A DNA stretch of 64,000 nucleotides from JBBRCE01 sp038205115 (GTDB lineage Bacteria > Planctomycetota > Planctomycetia > Pirellulales > JBBRCE01). Under the pieces are notes generated by a model. That model worked only from the letters and a program-made list of their open reading frames with translations. It was not told the origin of the DNA and did not search any database. The translations under genes were made by a program, and so were the position numbers. Each line of letters opens with the position of its first letter. The first letter of the stretch is position 1. Positions 54,301 through 62,935 of this stretch are shown piece by piece. The stretch is from the NCBI GenBank assembly GCA_038205115.1, contig JBBRCE010000001.1, forward strand, positions 186,001 to 250,000, in the 5' to 3' direction.

Positions 54301-54828
54301 CTATTGAACGGGCTTTTTGACTTTGGACTTCTTACCGGCCTTGGCTTCAGCTTCGGCGCGCTTTTCCGCCACAGGCTTGGGACCTGGCACGACAACCGCT
54401 TCACCGCCAGCCTGCTTGATCTTGTCCAAAGCAGTCTGGCTGAAACGATGCGCGCTGATCGTCAGTTTCTTGGTCAATTCGCCGGTGCCCAACACCTTGA
54501 GTTGGTCGAACACGCCTTTGCAAAGACCATGCTCGCGCAACGTTTCCAGGTTGACTTGGTCGCCGGCGTTGAACAGCGCGTCCAATTCGCCAAGGTTGAT
54601 CACGGCAATTTCCACGCCCCATTGATTATTGAAACCGCGTTTTGGCACGCGTCGCACCAGCGGCATACGGGCGCCTTCGAACACCGGATGCGCAGACCAG
54701 CCGGCTAACTGACCTTGGCCCTTGTGTCCCCGGCCCGATGTCTTACCGCGACCGGAACCAATACCACGGCCAATGCGCAGGCGGCGCTTATTTTTTTGAA
54801 TGCCACGATGTACGTCGTTGAGAATCAT
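54301..54828 (-). CDS. rplO: 50S ribosomal protein L15
   Basis: A 175-residue L15. Typical N-terminus: RRLRIGRGIGSGRGKTSGRG and HKGQGQLAGWSAHPVFEGAR, then PLVRRVPKRGFNN. The C-terminal tail (Ala/Lys/Glu-rich) makes it longer than the usual 145. Its start overlaps the rpsE stop by 4 bp (ATGA), with no rpmD between them. Confidence 0.97.
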   Translation of the reverse strand: MILNDVHRGIQKNKRRLRIGRGIGSGRGKTSGRGHKGQGQLAGWSAHPVFEGARMPLVRRVPKRGFNNQWGVEIAVINLGELDALFNAGDQVNLETLREHGLCKGVFDQLKVLGTGELTKKLTISAHRFSQTALDKIKQAGGEAVVVPGPKPVAEKRAEAEAKAGKKSKVKKPVQ

Positions 54829-55307
54829 AACGAAACTCCTCGCAGCCGCTCGACTTCTTGCCGGGGTCGCAGTTTTTCAAGGGCCGCAATGGTGGCCTTG
54901 ACCAGATTGGTGGGATTCGTGGAACCGAAACACTTGGTCAGTACGTCGTGAATACCGGCCGATTCGCAAACCGCGCGAACGGCCGCACCAGCGATCACGC
55001 CCGTACCTGGACCCGCCGGCAGCAAAATGACTTGCGAGGCGCCGAACTGACCTTTGACCATGTGCGGAATGGTGGTGCCCTCGAGCTGAATTTCGATCAG
55101 GCTCCGCGATCCATCCTTGACGGCCTTTTCGACGCTGGGAGGCACTTCGTTCGCTTTGCCATAGCCCCAGCCGACCTTGCCACGGCCATTGCCGACCACA
55201 ACCATTGCGGCAAAGCTAAAGCGACGACCGCCTTTAACCACGGCCGCACAGCGTTTGATCTTAATGACGCGGTCACTCAACTCACCGCTTCGTTTTTCGT
55301 TGGCCAC
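54825..55307 (-). CDS. rpsE: 30S ribosomal protein S5
   Basis: A 160-residue S5. Typical segments: LSDRVIKIKRCAAVVKGGRR, VVGNGRGKVGWGYGKANEV, VILLPAGPGTGVIAGAAVRA and AGIHDVLTKCFGSTNP. The stop codon overlaps the rplO start by 4 bp. It lies 76 bp after rplR on the minus strand. Confidence 0.97.
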   Translation of the reverse strand: MANEKRSGELSDRVIKIKRCAAVVKGGRRFSFAAMVVVGNGRGKVGWGYGKANEVPPSVEKAVKDGSRSLIEIQLEGTTIPHMVKGQFGASQVILLPAGPGTGVIAGAAVRAVCESAGIHDVLTKCFGSTNPTNLVKATIAALEKLRPRQEVERLRGVSL

Positions 55308-55383
55308 AACAAGACTCGCTAAAGAACACTAAGTTTGATCGTATCTTGGAGCAATTCACGGCATTCGCGCCGGCAGTTATTAC

Positions 55384-55752
55384 TTAGAAACTCAAGCCGG
55401 CCGCCCGCGCCGCGTCGGCCAAAGCGGCCACGCGACCATGGTACTGAAATTCACGCCGATCGAAGCAGACCTGCTTGATGCCAGCCGCCAAGGCCCGCTC
55501 GGCAACGGCCTTGCCAATGGCCGTGGCAGCCGCCTTGTTGCCGCCATACTTGAATTCCGCCGAAATCACCTTGTCGTTGGTCGCAGCGGAAACTAACGTC
55601 TTGCCAACACTGTCATCGATAATCTGCGCGTACATGTGCTTGGCGGTCCGATAAACGGCCAAACGCGGACGCTCCGTGGTTCCGCGGATGCGCTTGGTAA
55701 CGCGATAGCGACGACGGAGACGACGACGGAGAACAGTCTTTTCGTGATTCAT
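55384..55752 (-). CDS. rplR: 50S ribosomal protein L18
   Basis: A 122-residue L18 that binds 5S rRNA. Typical: RVTKRIRGTTERPRLAVYRT, KHMYAQIIDDSVGKTLVSA, and the C-terminal FDRREFQYHGRVAALADAAR. Preceded by rplF, 93 bp away, followed by rpsE. Confidence 0.97.
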   Translation of the reverse strand: MNHEKTVLRRRLRRRYRVTKRIRGTTERPRLAVYRTAKHMYAQIIDDSVGKTLVSAATNDKVISAEFKYGGNKAAATAIGKAVAERALAAGIKQVCFDRREFQYHGRVAALADAARAAGLSF

Positions 55753-55845
55753 AACGATTACTTCCGAACAACCGGCTCAATTCAAAGGAACGATCAAGCG
55801 GCAGTGAAATAGCAACGACAAAATGTATGTTTGTAACGATTGATA

Positions 55846-56391
55846 CTACTTGCTAACAGCCTTACCAGCCTTGCGGCGGACTTGCTCACCATCGTAGCGG
55901 ATGCCCTTGCCTTTGTAAGGTTCCGGCTTGCGAACGGCTCGCACTTCGGCGGCAAATTGACCGACCATCTGTTTGTCCGTGCCTTTGATCACAATATGCG
56001 TTTGATCAGGGCAGGTGACCGTAAGTCCCGTGGGAATGGTCTTGTGAATTTCGTTGGCAAAACCCACTCGCAATTGCAACACTTTACCGGCCAAAGCCGC
56101 CAGGTAACCCACGCCGACAATCTCTAACTTCTTCTCGTAACCTTGGGTCACGCCCACAACCATGTTACGAACCAGCGCCCGCGTCAAACCATGCGCGGCG
56201 CGGCCGGCACGGTTATCTTGCTCGCGCGAGACAACCAGTTTCTTGGCCGCTTCGTCATACGCGATCTTGACGATCGGCAGAAATTCAGCCTGCAATTTGC
56301 CCAGTGGTCCCTCAACCGACAGTTGGCTGCCTTTGACGGCAACCTTCACGTTGGCGGGCACGGCGACGGGTACTTTGCCGATTCGGGACAT
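55846..56391 (-). CDS. rplF: 50S ribosomal protein L6
   Basis: A 181-residue L6. MSRIGKVPVAVPANVKVAV at the start, and GYLAALAGKVLQLRVGFANE then VTCPDQTHIVIKGTDKQMVG and EPYKGKGIRYDGEQVRRKAGKAV-type C-terminal signature. It binds 23S rRNA near the sarcin-ricin loop. Located 99 bp after rpsH. Confidence 0.97.
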   Translation of the reverse strand: MSRIGKVPVAVPANVKVAVKGSQLSVEGPLGKLQAEFLPIVKIAYDEAAKKLVVSREQDNRAGRAAHGLTRALVRNMVVGVTQGYEKKLEIVGVGYLAALAGKVLQLRVGFANEIHKTIPTGLTVTCPDQTHIVIKGTDKQMVGQFAAEVRAVRKPEPYKGKGIRYDGEQVRRKAGKAVSK

Positions 56392-56490
56392 GACTACACT
56401 CGCTTCGCACTAAGTATCTGAGAAACTCTAAACCGTCGGGGCGATGACTGCCATGATCCCCATCGCTAAGCAGATCAGCCAACTGCGGGG

Positions 56491-56886
56491 TTACCACAGT
56501 TCACAGAGCACTTCACCACCCAAATTCTTTTGTCGAGCCTCGCGATCGCTGACAACGCCACGGCTGGTGCTGAGAATGGAAATCCCCAAACCATTGAGCA
56601 CTGGACGCAAGGTTGTGGCACCCGAGTACACGCGGCGACCAGGTTTACTGACACGCTTGATGTGCCGGATCACTCGCTCGCCGTTGGGGCCGTACTTCAA
56701 CTCCAGGCGGAGCTGGTTGGCCGGCTTGGCGTCAACCTCTTTCCAGTCCCAGATATAGCCTTCGCGCTTCAGCACCTCGGCCAAGCCGCGCTTGACCTTC
56801 GATAGAGGCATGTCAACATGAGGCCGCTCAACGCGCACCGCGTTGCGGATGCGGGTCAACATGTCGGCGATGGGGTCGGTCATCAT
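56491..56886 (-). CDS. rpsH: 30S ribosomal protein S8
   Basis: A 131-residue S8 starting MMTDPIADMLTRIRNAVRV, with the C-terminal STSRGVVSDREARQKNLGG then EVLCELW. It binds 16S rRNA helix 21 and in E. coli also represses the spc mRNA. A 222-bp gap separates it from rpsN. Confidence 0.97.
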   Translation of the reverse strand: MMTDPIADMLTRIRNAVRVERPHVDMPLSKVKRGLAEVLKREGYIWDWKEVDAKPANQLRLELKYGPNGERVIRHIKRVSKPGRRVYSGATTLRPVLNGLGISILSTSRGVVSDREARQKNLGGEVLCELW

Positions 56887-57108
56887 TGTGTTATATTCTC
56901 GCTACCACAGTTCCCATACCAGCTCGGGCCAACAAGCCAGCTGGAGCATTCCAGCCAGCCCAATTAAAACGACTACCTGCCTGCACTTCAACAACTACGT
57001 CCAAAGCACCGGCCAAACCAACTTCCGCCATCCGATCAGCATTCAGCGATCAAAACGGCTCAAACTTTTTGTACGGTCTCTTCCGCACAATCGCCCGCAG
57101 GCAATGTA
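56887..57108 (-). other. 222-bp spacer between rpsN and rpsH
   Basis: In most bacteria rpsN and rpsH nearly abut. Here the gap has no protein-like frame on either strand and no recognised motif. It may hold a leader or processing site. Confidence 0.5.
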
Positions 57109-57294
57109 CTACCAGCTCGCCTTCCGCACCCCCGGAATCAAACCTTCGTCCGCTAATTTGCGGAAGCAGATCCGGCAAACGCCAAATTTACGATACACCG
57201 CACGTGGCCGGCCACAAACTTTGCAGCGGCGGACCAGCCGTGTGGAAAATTTTGGCGTCTTTAGCGCCATCGCTCGTTTTGATTTACTCGCCAT
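57109..57294 (-). CDS. rpsN: 30S ribosomal protein S14 (zinc type)
   Basis: A 61-residue short S14. Zinc-ribbon cysteines in RRCKVCGRPRAVYRKFGVCR and ICFRKL (four Cys), ending GLIPGVRKASW as is standard. It binds 16S rRNA in the head of the small subunit. Located between rplE and rpsH in the spc order. Confidence 0.97.
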   Translation of the reverse strand: MASKSKRAMALKTPKFSTRLVRRCKVCGRPRAVYRKFGVCRICFRKLADEGLIPGVRKASW

Positions 57295-57380
57295 GCGGCT
57301 TCCTAATCAGTTGGGGGCCAGCCCACACAAAAGCTAATTGTCTTCGATAAACGTTCTATGCACTTTGCCGATGTCATGGC

Positions 57381-58016
57381 TTAAGCCGCGCCCGACTTGG
57401 ACTTTTTCGGCTCATCGATCTTGAACGGCAAACCCAGCAACTTCAGCAACTCGCGCGATTCTTGGTCGCTGCCGCCGGACATGCAAATGGTAATGTTCAT
57501 GCCCTGCGGACGCAGGAATTTGTCCGGATTCAATTCCGGAAACACCAGTTGTTCGGAGAGCCCCAGGCTGTAATTGCCGTGGCCATCAAAAGCGGTGTTC
57601 GATAATCCGCGAAAATCGCGAACTCGCGGCAAGGCCAACGAAAATAAGCGATCCAAAAACTCGTACATCCGCGTTCCGCGAATGGTGACCTTGCAGCCAA
57701 TCGCCAGATCTTCACGCAGTTTAAAACCGGCCACAGCCACGCGAGACTTTGTCACCAGCGGCTTTTGTCCCGTCAACACCGTCATGGCGGCTACGGCATC
57801 TTCCAAGTGTTTCTTCTCGGTGATTGCGCTGCCCACACCCATGTTGACAACGACTTTTTTCAGTCGTGGCAAATCGTGCAGGTTGGAGCGTCCCAGCGTT
57901 TCTGCCAACTGCGGCAGAATTTCTTTGGCATAGCGCTCTTCCAGTCGCGGTTCAACCGCAACCACGTCGGAAACACCAGCTTGCTTTGCGTCAGCGGATT
58001 TTGCTTTTTTGGCCAT
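57381..58016 (-). CDS. rplE: 50S ribosomal protein L5
   Basis: A protein of about 211 residues that binds 5S rRNA. Typical: KKVVVNMGVGSAITEKKHLE, LTGQKPLVTKSRVAVAGFKL, and GHGNYSLGLSEQLVFPELNP. Lys/Ala-rich ends extend both termini. ATG 58016 (MAKKAKSAD) is chosen over ATG 58037. Located 128 bp after rplX. Confidence 0.97.
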   Translation of the reverse strand: MAKKAKSADAKQAGVSDVVAVEPRLEERYAKEILPQLAETLGRSNLHDLPRLKKVVVNMGVGSAITEKKHLEDAVAAMTVLTGQKPLVTKSRVAVAGFKLREDLAIGCKVTIRGTRMYEFLDRLFSLALPRVRDFRGLSNTAFDGHGNYSLGLSEQLVFPELNPDKFLRPQGMNITICMSGGSDQESRELLKLLGLPFKIDEPKKSKSGAA

Positions 58017-58144
58017 CTTAACTTTTCCCACCCACACTCAAATCAACCGCGAATCTCTTGCGATTAACTTACGATTTCGAACGGAATATGATCTATCTCG
58101 CTGCGGTAACTCTCGCCAGCCTCGCGGCCGCAAGAACCGATCCC

Positions 58145-58492
58145 TTATTTCTTCTTAGCGTACGCCGCTTTTGGCGGCGAAACCACGCCGATCTCCGCGT
58201 TGCACTTCTTGCAAACCCGAAGCTTAGCGCCGTCATCGCGATACTTGGCCGCCGTGCGAGTCGCCTGACCGCAGCGTGGGCAAACCAAAGCCACGTTAGA
58301 GATGCTTATGGGCATCTCCTTCGACAGCCGCCCGCCTTGCGGGTTTTTCTGACTCTTGCGCATGTGCTTGTAGACGCGGTTTACGCCCTCCACGACGAGC
58401 TTTTGCTCGGCATGTAGCACTTTAAGTACCTTACCTTGCACCTGGTCTTCACCGGTGATGACTTTGACGATGTCGTCGACTCGAATATGCAT
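58145..58492 (-). CDS. rplX: 50S ribosomal protein L24
   Basis: A 115-residue L24 with the KOW motif (VDDIVKVITGEDQVQGKVLK), HMRKSQKNPQGG and a zinc-ribbon-like pair CPRC and CKKC. The ATG overlaps the rplN stop by one base (TAATG), so translation is coupled. It nucleates 50S assembly. Confidence 0.97.
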   Translation of the reverse strand: MHIRVDDIVKVITGEDQVQGKVLKVLHAEQKLVVEGVNRVYKHMRKSQKNPQGGRLSKEMPISISNVALVCPRCGQATRTAAKYRDDGAKLRVCKKCNAEIGVVSPPKAAYAKKK

Positions 58493-58860
58493 TACACCAC
58501 CTCGTTGGCGAGGCTGACAATTTTCATGAAATTACGATCACGCAGTTCGCGAGCCACCGCACCAAAGATGCGTGTGCCGCGAGGATTTTTGTCGTTGTCG
58601 ATCAACACCACCGCGTTGTTGTCGAACCGCACATAGCTGCCGTCAGTACGACGGGTCGGTTGCCGGCAACGGACGATCACGGCTTTGACCACGGCCTTCT
58701 TTTTGACTTCGCTGCCGGGGATCACGCTCTTCACGCTACAAATGATGACGTCGCCCAATCCGGCGGTGCGGCGCTTGCTGCCGCCCAACACCTTGAAGCA
58801 CATGACTTCCTTGGCGCCAGTGTTATCGGCAACACTCAACCTGGTTTGCATTTGAATCAT
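58492..58860 (-). CDS. rplN: 50S ribosomal protein L14
   Basis: A 122-residue L14: MIQMQTRLSVADNTGAKEVM, CFKVLGGSKRRTAGLGDVII, and ending with the conserved GTRIFGAVARELRDRNFMKI. It sits near the 50S/30S interface. Overlaps rplX by one base and lies 96 bp after rpsQ. Confidence 0.98.
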   Translation of the reverse strand: MIQMQTRLSVADNTGAKEVMCFKVLGGSKRRTAGLGDVIICSVKSVIPGSEVKKKAVVKAVIVRCRQPTRRTDGSYVRFDNNAVVLIDNDKNPRGTRIFGAVARELRDRNFMKIVSLANEVV

Positions 58861-58956
58861 GACGGCTCCACCCTGACGGATTTCACGCGGCCGGCGAATG
58901 ACGCACGGCGCCGCTGACTAGTTCTCTTTACGAATGGCTAATGTTTGTACGAATGA

Positions 58957-59274
58957 CTAACTGCTGGGCGTCGCTTCTTGCTCGGCAGCGGCCAACTTGT
59001 TGGCCGCACGCATTGCGGCAATGTCAACCGCGCGACTGCGAGAAACCACCTTAACCAACTCCCAACGCTTAGTCTTCGAACGCGGGCGGCACTCAATAAT
59101 TTCCACCGTGTCGCCCTGGTGCGAATCGTTCTGCTCGTCGTGGACGTGACAGACCGTCTTGCGACGCAAAATTTTGCCGTACTTGGCGTGCCGCACTTGC
59201 CGGGCAACTTCCACGCGACGGCACTTGGCCATTTTATCGCTGGTCACAACGCCGACTACTACTCGCTTCGACAT
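58957..59274 (-). CDS. rpsQ: 30S ribosomal protein S17
   Basis: A 105-residue S17 with the typical VVVGVVTSDKMAKCRRVEV and DTVEIIECRPRSKTKRWELV segments. The C-terminal Ala-rich 20 residues extend the usual length of about 85. It is primary 16S rRNA binding. Located 73 bp after rpmC. Confidence 0.96.
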   Translation of the reverse strand: MSKRVVVGVVTSDKMAKCRRVEVARQVRHAKYGKILRRKTVCHVHDEQNDSHQGDTVEIIECRPRSKTKRWELVKVVSRSRAVDIAAMRAANKLAAAEQEATPSS

Positions 59275-59347
59275 AAATACTCGTTCTCGCTAATTCGGTT
59301 GGCAAACCCGTGCAACCAACCGCACATCGTAAAATCCAAATGTTGAA

Positions 59348-59590
59348 TTACTTGCCTACCGGCTTGGTCATCGACGCTTCGTTGCTGGCGGCCGCCTTCT
59401 TAGCCAGACGCTCGTTGGCAATGGTGTGGCATCGAGCGACCAGCCGCCGATGCTTACGCAGTTCGCTGGGAGCATCAAGTTTCTCGGTCTGAGCCTGCAT
59501 TCGCAATCGAAACAAGCGCTCGGCCGCCTCTTTGAGAGTCAGCGCCAATTGCTCGTCACTCATGTCACGAAGTTCAGATACCTTTGCCAT
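59348..59590 (-). CDS. rpmC: 50S ribosomal protein L29
   Basis: An 80-residue L29: VSELRDMSDEQLALTLKEAA then FRLRMQAQTEKLDAPSELR and KHRRLVARCHTIANER, followed by a short Ala/Lys tail. ATG 59590 is used; an upstream ATG at 59599 is in frame. It lies 61 bp after rplP and sits near the exit tunnel. Confidence 0.95.
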   Translation of the reverse strand: MAKVSELRDMSDEQLALTLKEAAERLFRLRMQAQTEKLDAPSELRKHRRLVARCHTIANERLAKKAAASNEASMTKPVGK

Positions 59591-59651
59591 GTCCATCATC
59601 CCATTTCAAACGACACGAACCAAACGACAACCCCATCCGTCGACCAACACG

Positions 59652-60068
59652 CTACGCCGTGCGGCGACGCAAGAAACGCACTCGCAAAGGCATTTTATGC
59701 GCAAGTCGCGCGAAGCACATGCGAGCGGCTTCTTCGGAAATTCCGCCAATCTCAAACAAAACTGTTCCTGGCTTAATCACGGCCGCCCAAAAGTCCGGCT
59801 CGCCCTTACCCTTACCCATTCGGGTTTCCAAGGGAATCGAGGTAACCGACTTGTGCGGGAAGACCCGAATGTACAGCCGGCCTTCACTGCGCAGATACTG
59901 CGCGGCCGCGACACGCCCGGCTTCAATCGTGGCCGCGCTGAGCCATCCACCCTGCGCGGCTTGCAAACCAAAATCGCCAAACACCACACGGTTGCCCCGC
60001 GTAGCATCACCTCTTATACGTCCTCTTTGGCTTTTTCGGTGCTTGACCCTCTTGGGCATCAGCGCCAT
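59652..60068 (-). CDS. rplP: 50S ribosomal protein L16
   Basis: A 138-residue L16. Typical: MPKRVKHRKSQRGRIRGDAT, then RVFPHKSVTSIPLETRMGKG and PDFWAAVIKPGTVLFEIGG. Start at 60068 (MALMPKRV) with GAGGA about 8 bp upstream lies inside rpsC, giving a 62-nt overlap in a different frame. An alternative ATG at 60059 still overlaps by 53 nt. L16 helps position tRNA in the A site. Confidence 0.96.
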   Translation of the reverse strand: MALMPKRVKHRKSQRGRIRGDATRGNRVVFGDFGLQAAQGGWLSAATIEAGRVAAAQYLRSEGRLYIRVFPHKSVTSIPLETRMGKGKGEPDFWAAVIKPGTVLFEIGGISEEAARMCFARLAHKMPLRVRFLRRRTA

Positions 60069-60708
60069 TGTTCTCGTCCTCGTACATGCCTTGATTGACC
60101 CAAACCTTGACCCCAATATGACCTTGAGCGGTCATGGCTTCGGTAAAGCCATAATCGATCTTGGCCCGCAACGTCGACAGTGGGATGGAACCCGCGCCAG
60201 CTTTTTCGCAGCGCGACATTTCCGCGCCACCCAACCGTCCCGACAATTGAATTTTAATGCCCTTGGCGCCGGCCTCCATACCTTGCTCGATCGCACGCTT
60301 CATCGTGCGGCGAAAGCTGGCTCGCTTGGCAAGCTGCTCGGCAATGTCCTCCGCGACCAATTGCGCCCAAATCTCAGGGCGCGATACTTCTTCGATCTTG
60401 ATATTGATGCGGCGGCCAATTAACTCTTGCAACTCCGCCTGCAATCGCTCGACTTCCTGGCCCTTACGACCGATCAAAATGCCCGGACGGGCAGTGAAGA
60501 TCACGACCTTGACTTCGTCGCGAGTCCGCTCAATCTCGATTTTAGGAATGCCAGACGACTTAAATTTCTCGTGCTTCTTGATGTAATTCCGCAGCTTGAG
60601 GTCTTCCAGCAACAGCTCCGAAAATTCTTTTTTCGAGGCATACCAGCGGCTCTTCCAGCCCACCATGATGCCTGTGCGAAAACCAGTGGGATTGACTTTT
60701 TGACCCAT
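60007..60708 (-). CDS. rpsC: 30S ribosomal protein S3
   Basis: A 233-residue S3. Landmarks: GQKVNPTGFRTGIMVGWKSR, the KH-type segment ARPGILIGRKGQEVERLQAE, and IKIQLSGRLGGAEMSRCEKA. The C-terminal 20 residues (Glu/Asn/Pro/Lys-rich) run over the start of rplP. Confidence 0.97.
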   Translation of the reverse strand: MGQKVNPTGFRTGIMVGWKSRWYASKKEFSELLLEDLKLRNYIKKHEKFKSSGIPKIEIERTRDEVKVVIFTARPGILIGRKGQEVERLQAELQELIGRRINIKIEEVSRPEIWAQLVAEDIAEQLAKRASFRRTMKRAIEQGMEAGAKGIKIQLSGRLGGAEMSRCEKAGAGSIPLSTLRAKIDYGFTEAMTAQGHIGVKVWVNQGMYEDENNGADAQEGQAPKKPKRTYKR

Positions 60709-60781
60709 AACTTTATCTCGCCGAAGCCTGGAACCCGCTCAGTACCGTAATAGACCCAACCACAACCACAATGCTGCCGAA

Positions 60782-61111
60782 CTACTTGCCCAAACCAATT
60801 TTGATGTGAGCGAAACGCTTCTTGATCATGAACGCCATGCCACGAGCACGCGGACGCACTCGCTTGAACATCGGACCGCCATCGATTCGCACGTCCACTA
60901 GGCGAAGGTCGCCGACGGATTGCTCGCGGCGATCCTCGGCATTGCCAAGCGCGCTCTTCAATACTTTTTCCAGCATCCGCGCACCGCGGTGAGGCTGATA
61001 TCGCAGGATTTCCATCGCCTCGTCCGCGAATTTACCGCGGATCAAATCGGCCACCGGACGCACTTTACGGGCGCTAATTCGAGCGAATCGATGTGTTGCT
61101 TCGTATACCAT
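60782..61111 (-). CDS. rplV: 50S ribosomal protein L22
   Basis: A 109-residue L22: FARISARKVRPVADLIRGKF, then DGGPMFKRVRPRARGMAFMI, ending with KIGLGK. It lines the nascent-peptide exit tunnel. Located between rpsS and rpsC. Confidence 0.97.
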   Translation of the reverse strand: MVYEATHRFARISARKVRPVADLIRGKFADEAMEILRYQPHRGARMLEKVLKSALGNAEDRREQSVGDLRLVDVRIDGGPMFKRVRPRARGMAFMIKKRFAHIKIGLGK

Positions 61112-61184
61112 TCCAACATTCCTTATCGCCCAGGCATCACCGGGCCGTCACAGCATTGACCGTCAGTGGCCAACGATTACCTGG

Positions 61185-61457
61185 TTACTTCTTGCCACCC
61201 TTGCCGCCGTGACCCTTGAAGGTCCGCGTGGGCGCGAACTCGCCCAACTTATGCCCAACCATGTCTTCCGTAACGAACACTTTCATGTGCAACTTGCCGT
61301 TGTGAACCATAAACGTATGGCCCACGAACTCCGGGATGATTGTGCATGCCCGTGCCCAAGTCTTAATCGGATCCTTTGCGCCCTTGGAGTCGAGCTTTTC
61401 GACTTTGCCAAACAGGCGAGGATCAACGTATGGACCTTTTTTAAGCGACCTTCCCAT
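61185..61457 (-). CDS. rpsS: 30S ribosomal protein S19
   Basis: A 90-residue S19: MGRSLKKGPYVDPRLFGKVE, then TWARACTIIPEFVGHTFMVH and GHKLGEFAPTRTFKGHGGK. ATG 61457 gives the conserved N-terminus; earlier in-frame codons are rejected. Located between rplB and rplV. Confidence 0.97.
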   Translation of the reverse strand: MGRSLKKGPYVDPRLFGKVEKLDSKGAKDPIKTWARACTIIPEFVGHTFMVHNGKLHMKVFVTEDMVGHKLGEFAPTRTFKGHGGKGGKK

Positions 61458-61548
61458 GCAACCTTCTCCGGCAGTGGCCCAAACCCACGAGTTCGCATTC
61501 AGCCACGACAAAATTCAAATCTGATTCGAAAACGATAAGCTAGCGCGA

Positions 61549-62406
61549 CTATTTGATTTTTAACTGGCCATAACGACGCGAACGGCGACGACGCACGATC
61601 GAGGCGTTGGTTGGCTTGCGACGCTTTCGCGTGCCACCACCCTTGGCCGACTTACCCCAGGGACTCACAGGATGGCGACCGCCCTTGGTTCGGCCTTCAC
61701 CACCACCGTGCGGATGGTCGATTGGATTCATGGCGGTACCACGAACGTGCGGACGCCAGCCCAGCCAACGATTCCGTCCAGCCTTACCAAGCACCACGTT
61801 CATATGGTCGGCATTACCAACCGAGCCGATCGTCGCCCGACAGGTCGACGGCACGCGGCGAATTTCTCCACTGGGCAAAGTCACCTGCGCCCAACCTGCC
61901 TCGCGAGCCATCAGCATGGCGCTGTTACCGGCCGAGCGGCACAGAACACCGCCTTTGCCAGGCTGCAATTCGATGTTGTGAATCGCCATGCCCAGCGGAA
62001 TGTTCTTGAGCGGCAAGCAATTGCCAACCGACGGCGGCGCATCCGGCCCGCTCATCACTTGAGCGCCGGCTTCCAAACCGGCAGGGCAGAGGATGTAACG
62101 CTTTTCGCCATCGTTATAGTGCAGCAAGGCAATCCGCGCGCTGCGATTCGGATCGTATTGGATCGAATCGACCTTGGCAGGTACGTTGTCTTTGTTACGA
62201 CGAAAGTCAATCAACCGCAGATTCCGCTTGTGGCCGCCACCGCGATGCCGCGAGGTGATCCGTCCCTGATTGTTGCGTCCGCCCGTGCGGCGCTTCGGAA
62301 CTAGCAGGCTCTTCTCCGGCTGCGCACCTGGCGTAAGCTCAGCGAAATCGCTGACGCTGGCGCCGCGGCGTCCAGGAGTCGTCGGATTGTATCGGCGAAT
62401 ACCCAT
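61549..62406 (-). CDS. rplB: 50S ribosomal protein L2
   Basis: A 285-residue L2: VPKRRTGGRNNQGRITSRHR, then ILCPAGLEAGAQVMSG and the near-invariant RGTAMNPIDHPHGGGEGRTK. It takes part in peptidyl-transferase centre assembly. Located between rplW and rpsS. Confidence 0.98.
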   Translation of the reverse strand: MGIRRYNPTTPGRRGASVSDFAELTPGAQPEKSLLVPKRRTGGRNNQGRITSRHRGGGHKRNLRLIDFRRNKDNVPAKVDSIQYDPNRSARIALLHYNDGEKRYILCPAGLEAGAQVMSGPDAPPSVGNCLPLKNIPLGMAIHNIELQPGKGGVLCRSAGNSAMLMAREAGWAQVTLPSGEIRRVPSTCRATIGSVGNADHMNVVLGKAGRNRWLGWRPHVRGTAMNPIDHPHGGGEGRTKGGRHPVSPWGKSAKGGGTRKRRKPTNASIVRRRRSRRYGQLKIK

Positions 62407-62516
62407 TCGTTTAACTCTTATTCGAATCCACGTTCAATCAACACTCGACCAAATCAACACATCGCATTCAGCACACCACAATCGGTAGCGCCGACTCGAT
62501 CAGCCAGCCCCGCCGA

Positions 62517-62840
62517 CTAGAAGAAGTCGATGCGATTTTCAGAATCCAATTTGACAATCGCCTTCTTCCAATCCTTGGTGTAACCGCTGCGAAAACGGGT
62601 GCGACGCGGTTTGCCTTTGCGATTCTGAATGTAAACCTTCAGCACCTTCACATTGAACAACTCTTCAACGGCACGGCGTACGTCAATTTTGGTCGCAAGG
62701 CGATTGACCTCAAACGCATAAGCATTGTGGCGAGTCGAGCGATGCATTCCCTTTTCCGTCACCAACGGACGCAAGATCACTTGATGCACCGGCAATGCCG
62801 CTGCTTCTTCCGCCGGCGATGCAACTGCGTCTGTAGCCAT
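62517..62840 (-). CDS. rplW: 50S ribosomal protein L23
   Basis: A 107-residue L23: VHQVILRPLVTEKGMHRSTR and YAFEVNRLATKIDVRRAVEE, LFNVKVLKVYIQNRKGKPRR. An acidic Ala-rich leader precedes the core. It forms the docking site for trigger factor and SRP at the tunnel exit. Confidence 0.97.
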   Translation of the reverse strand: MATDAVASPAEEAAALPVHQVILRPLVTEKGMHRSTRHNAYAFEVNRLATKIDVRRAVEELFNVKVLKVYIQNRKGKPRRTRFRSGYTKDWKKAIVKLDSENRIDFF

Positions 62841-62935
62841 AACTCACCTGCCTTCAAAATCGACCTGAACCAGCCGAACCGCAAAAACCGTCCGCACAAC
62901 GTCACAACTGCCTAACACCAAAACTGCACAACGAA

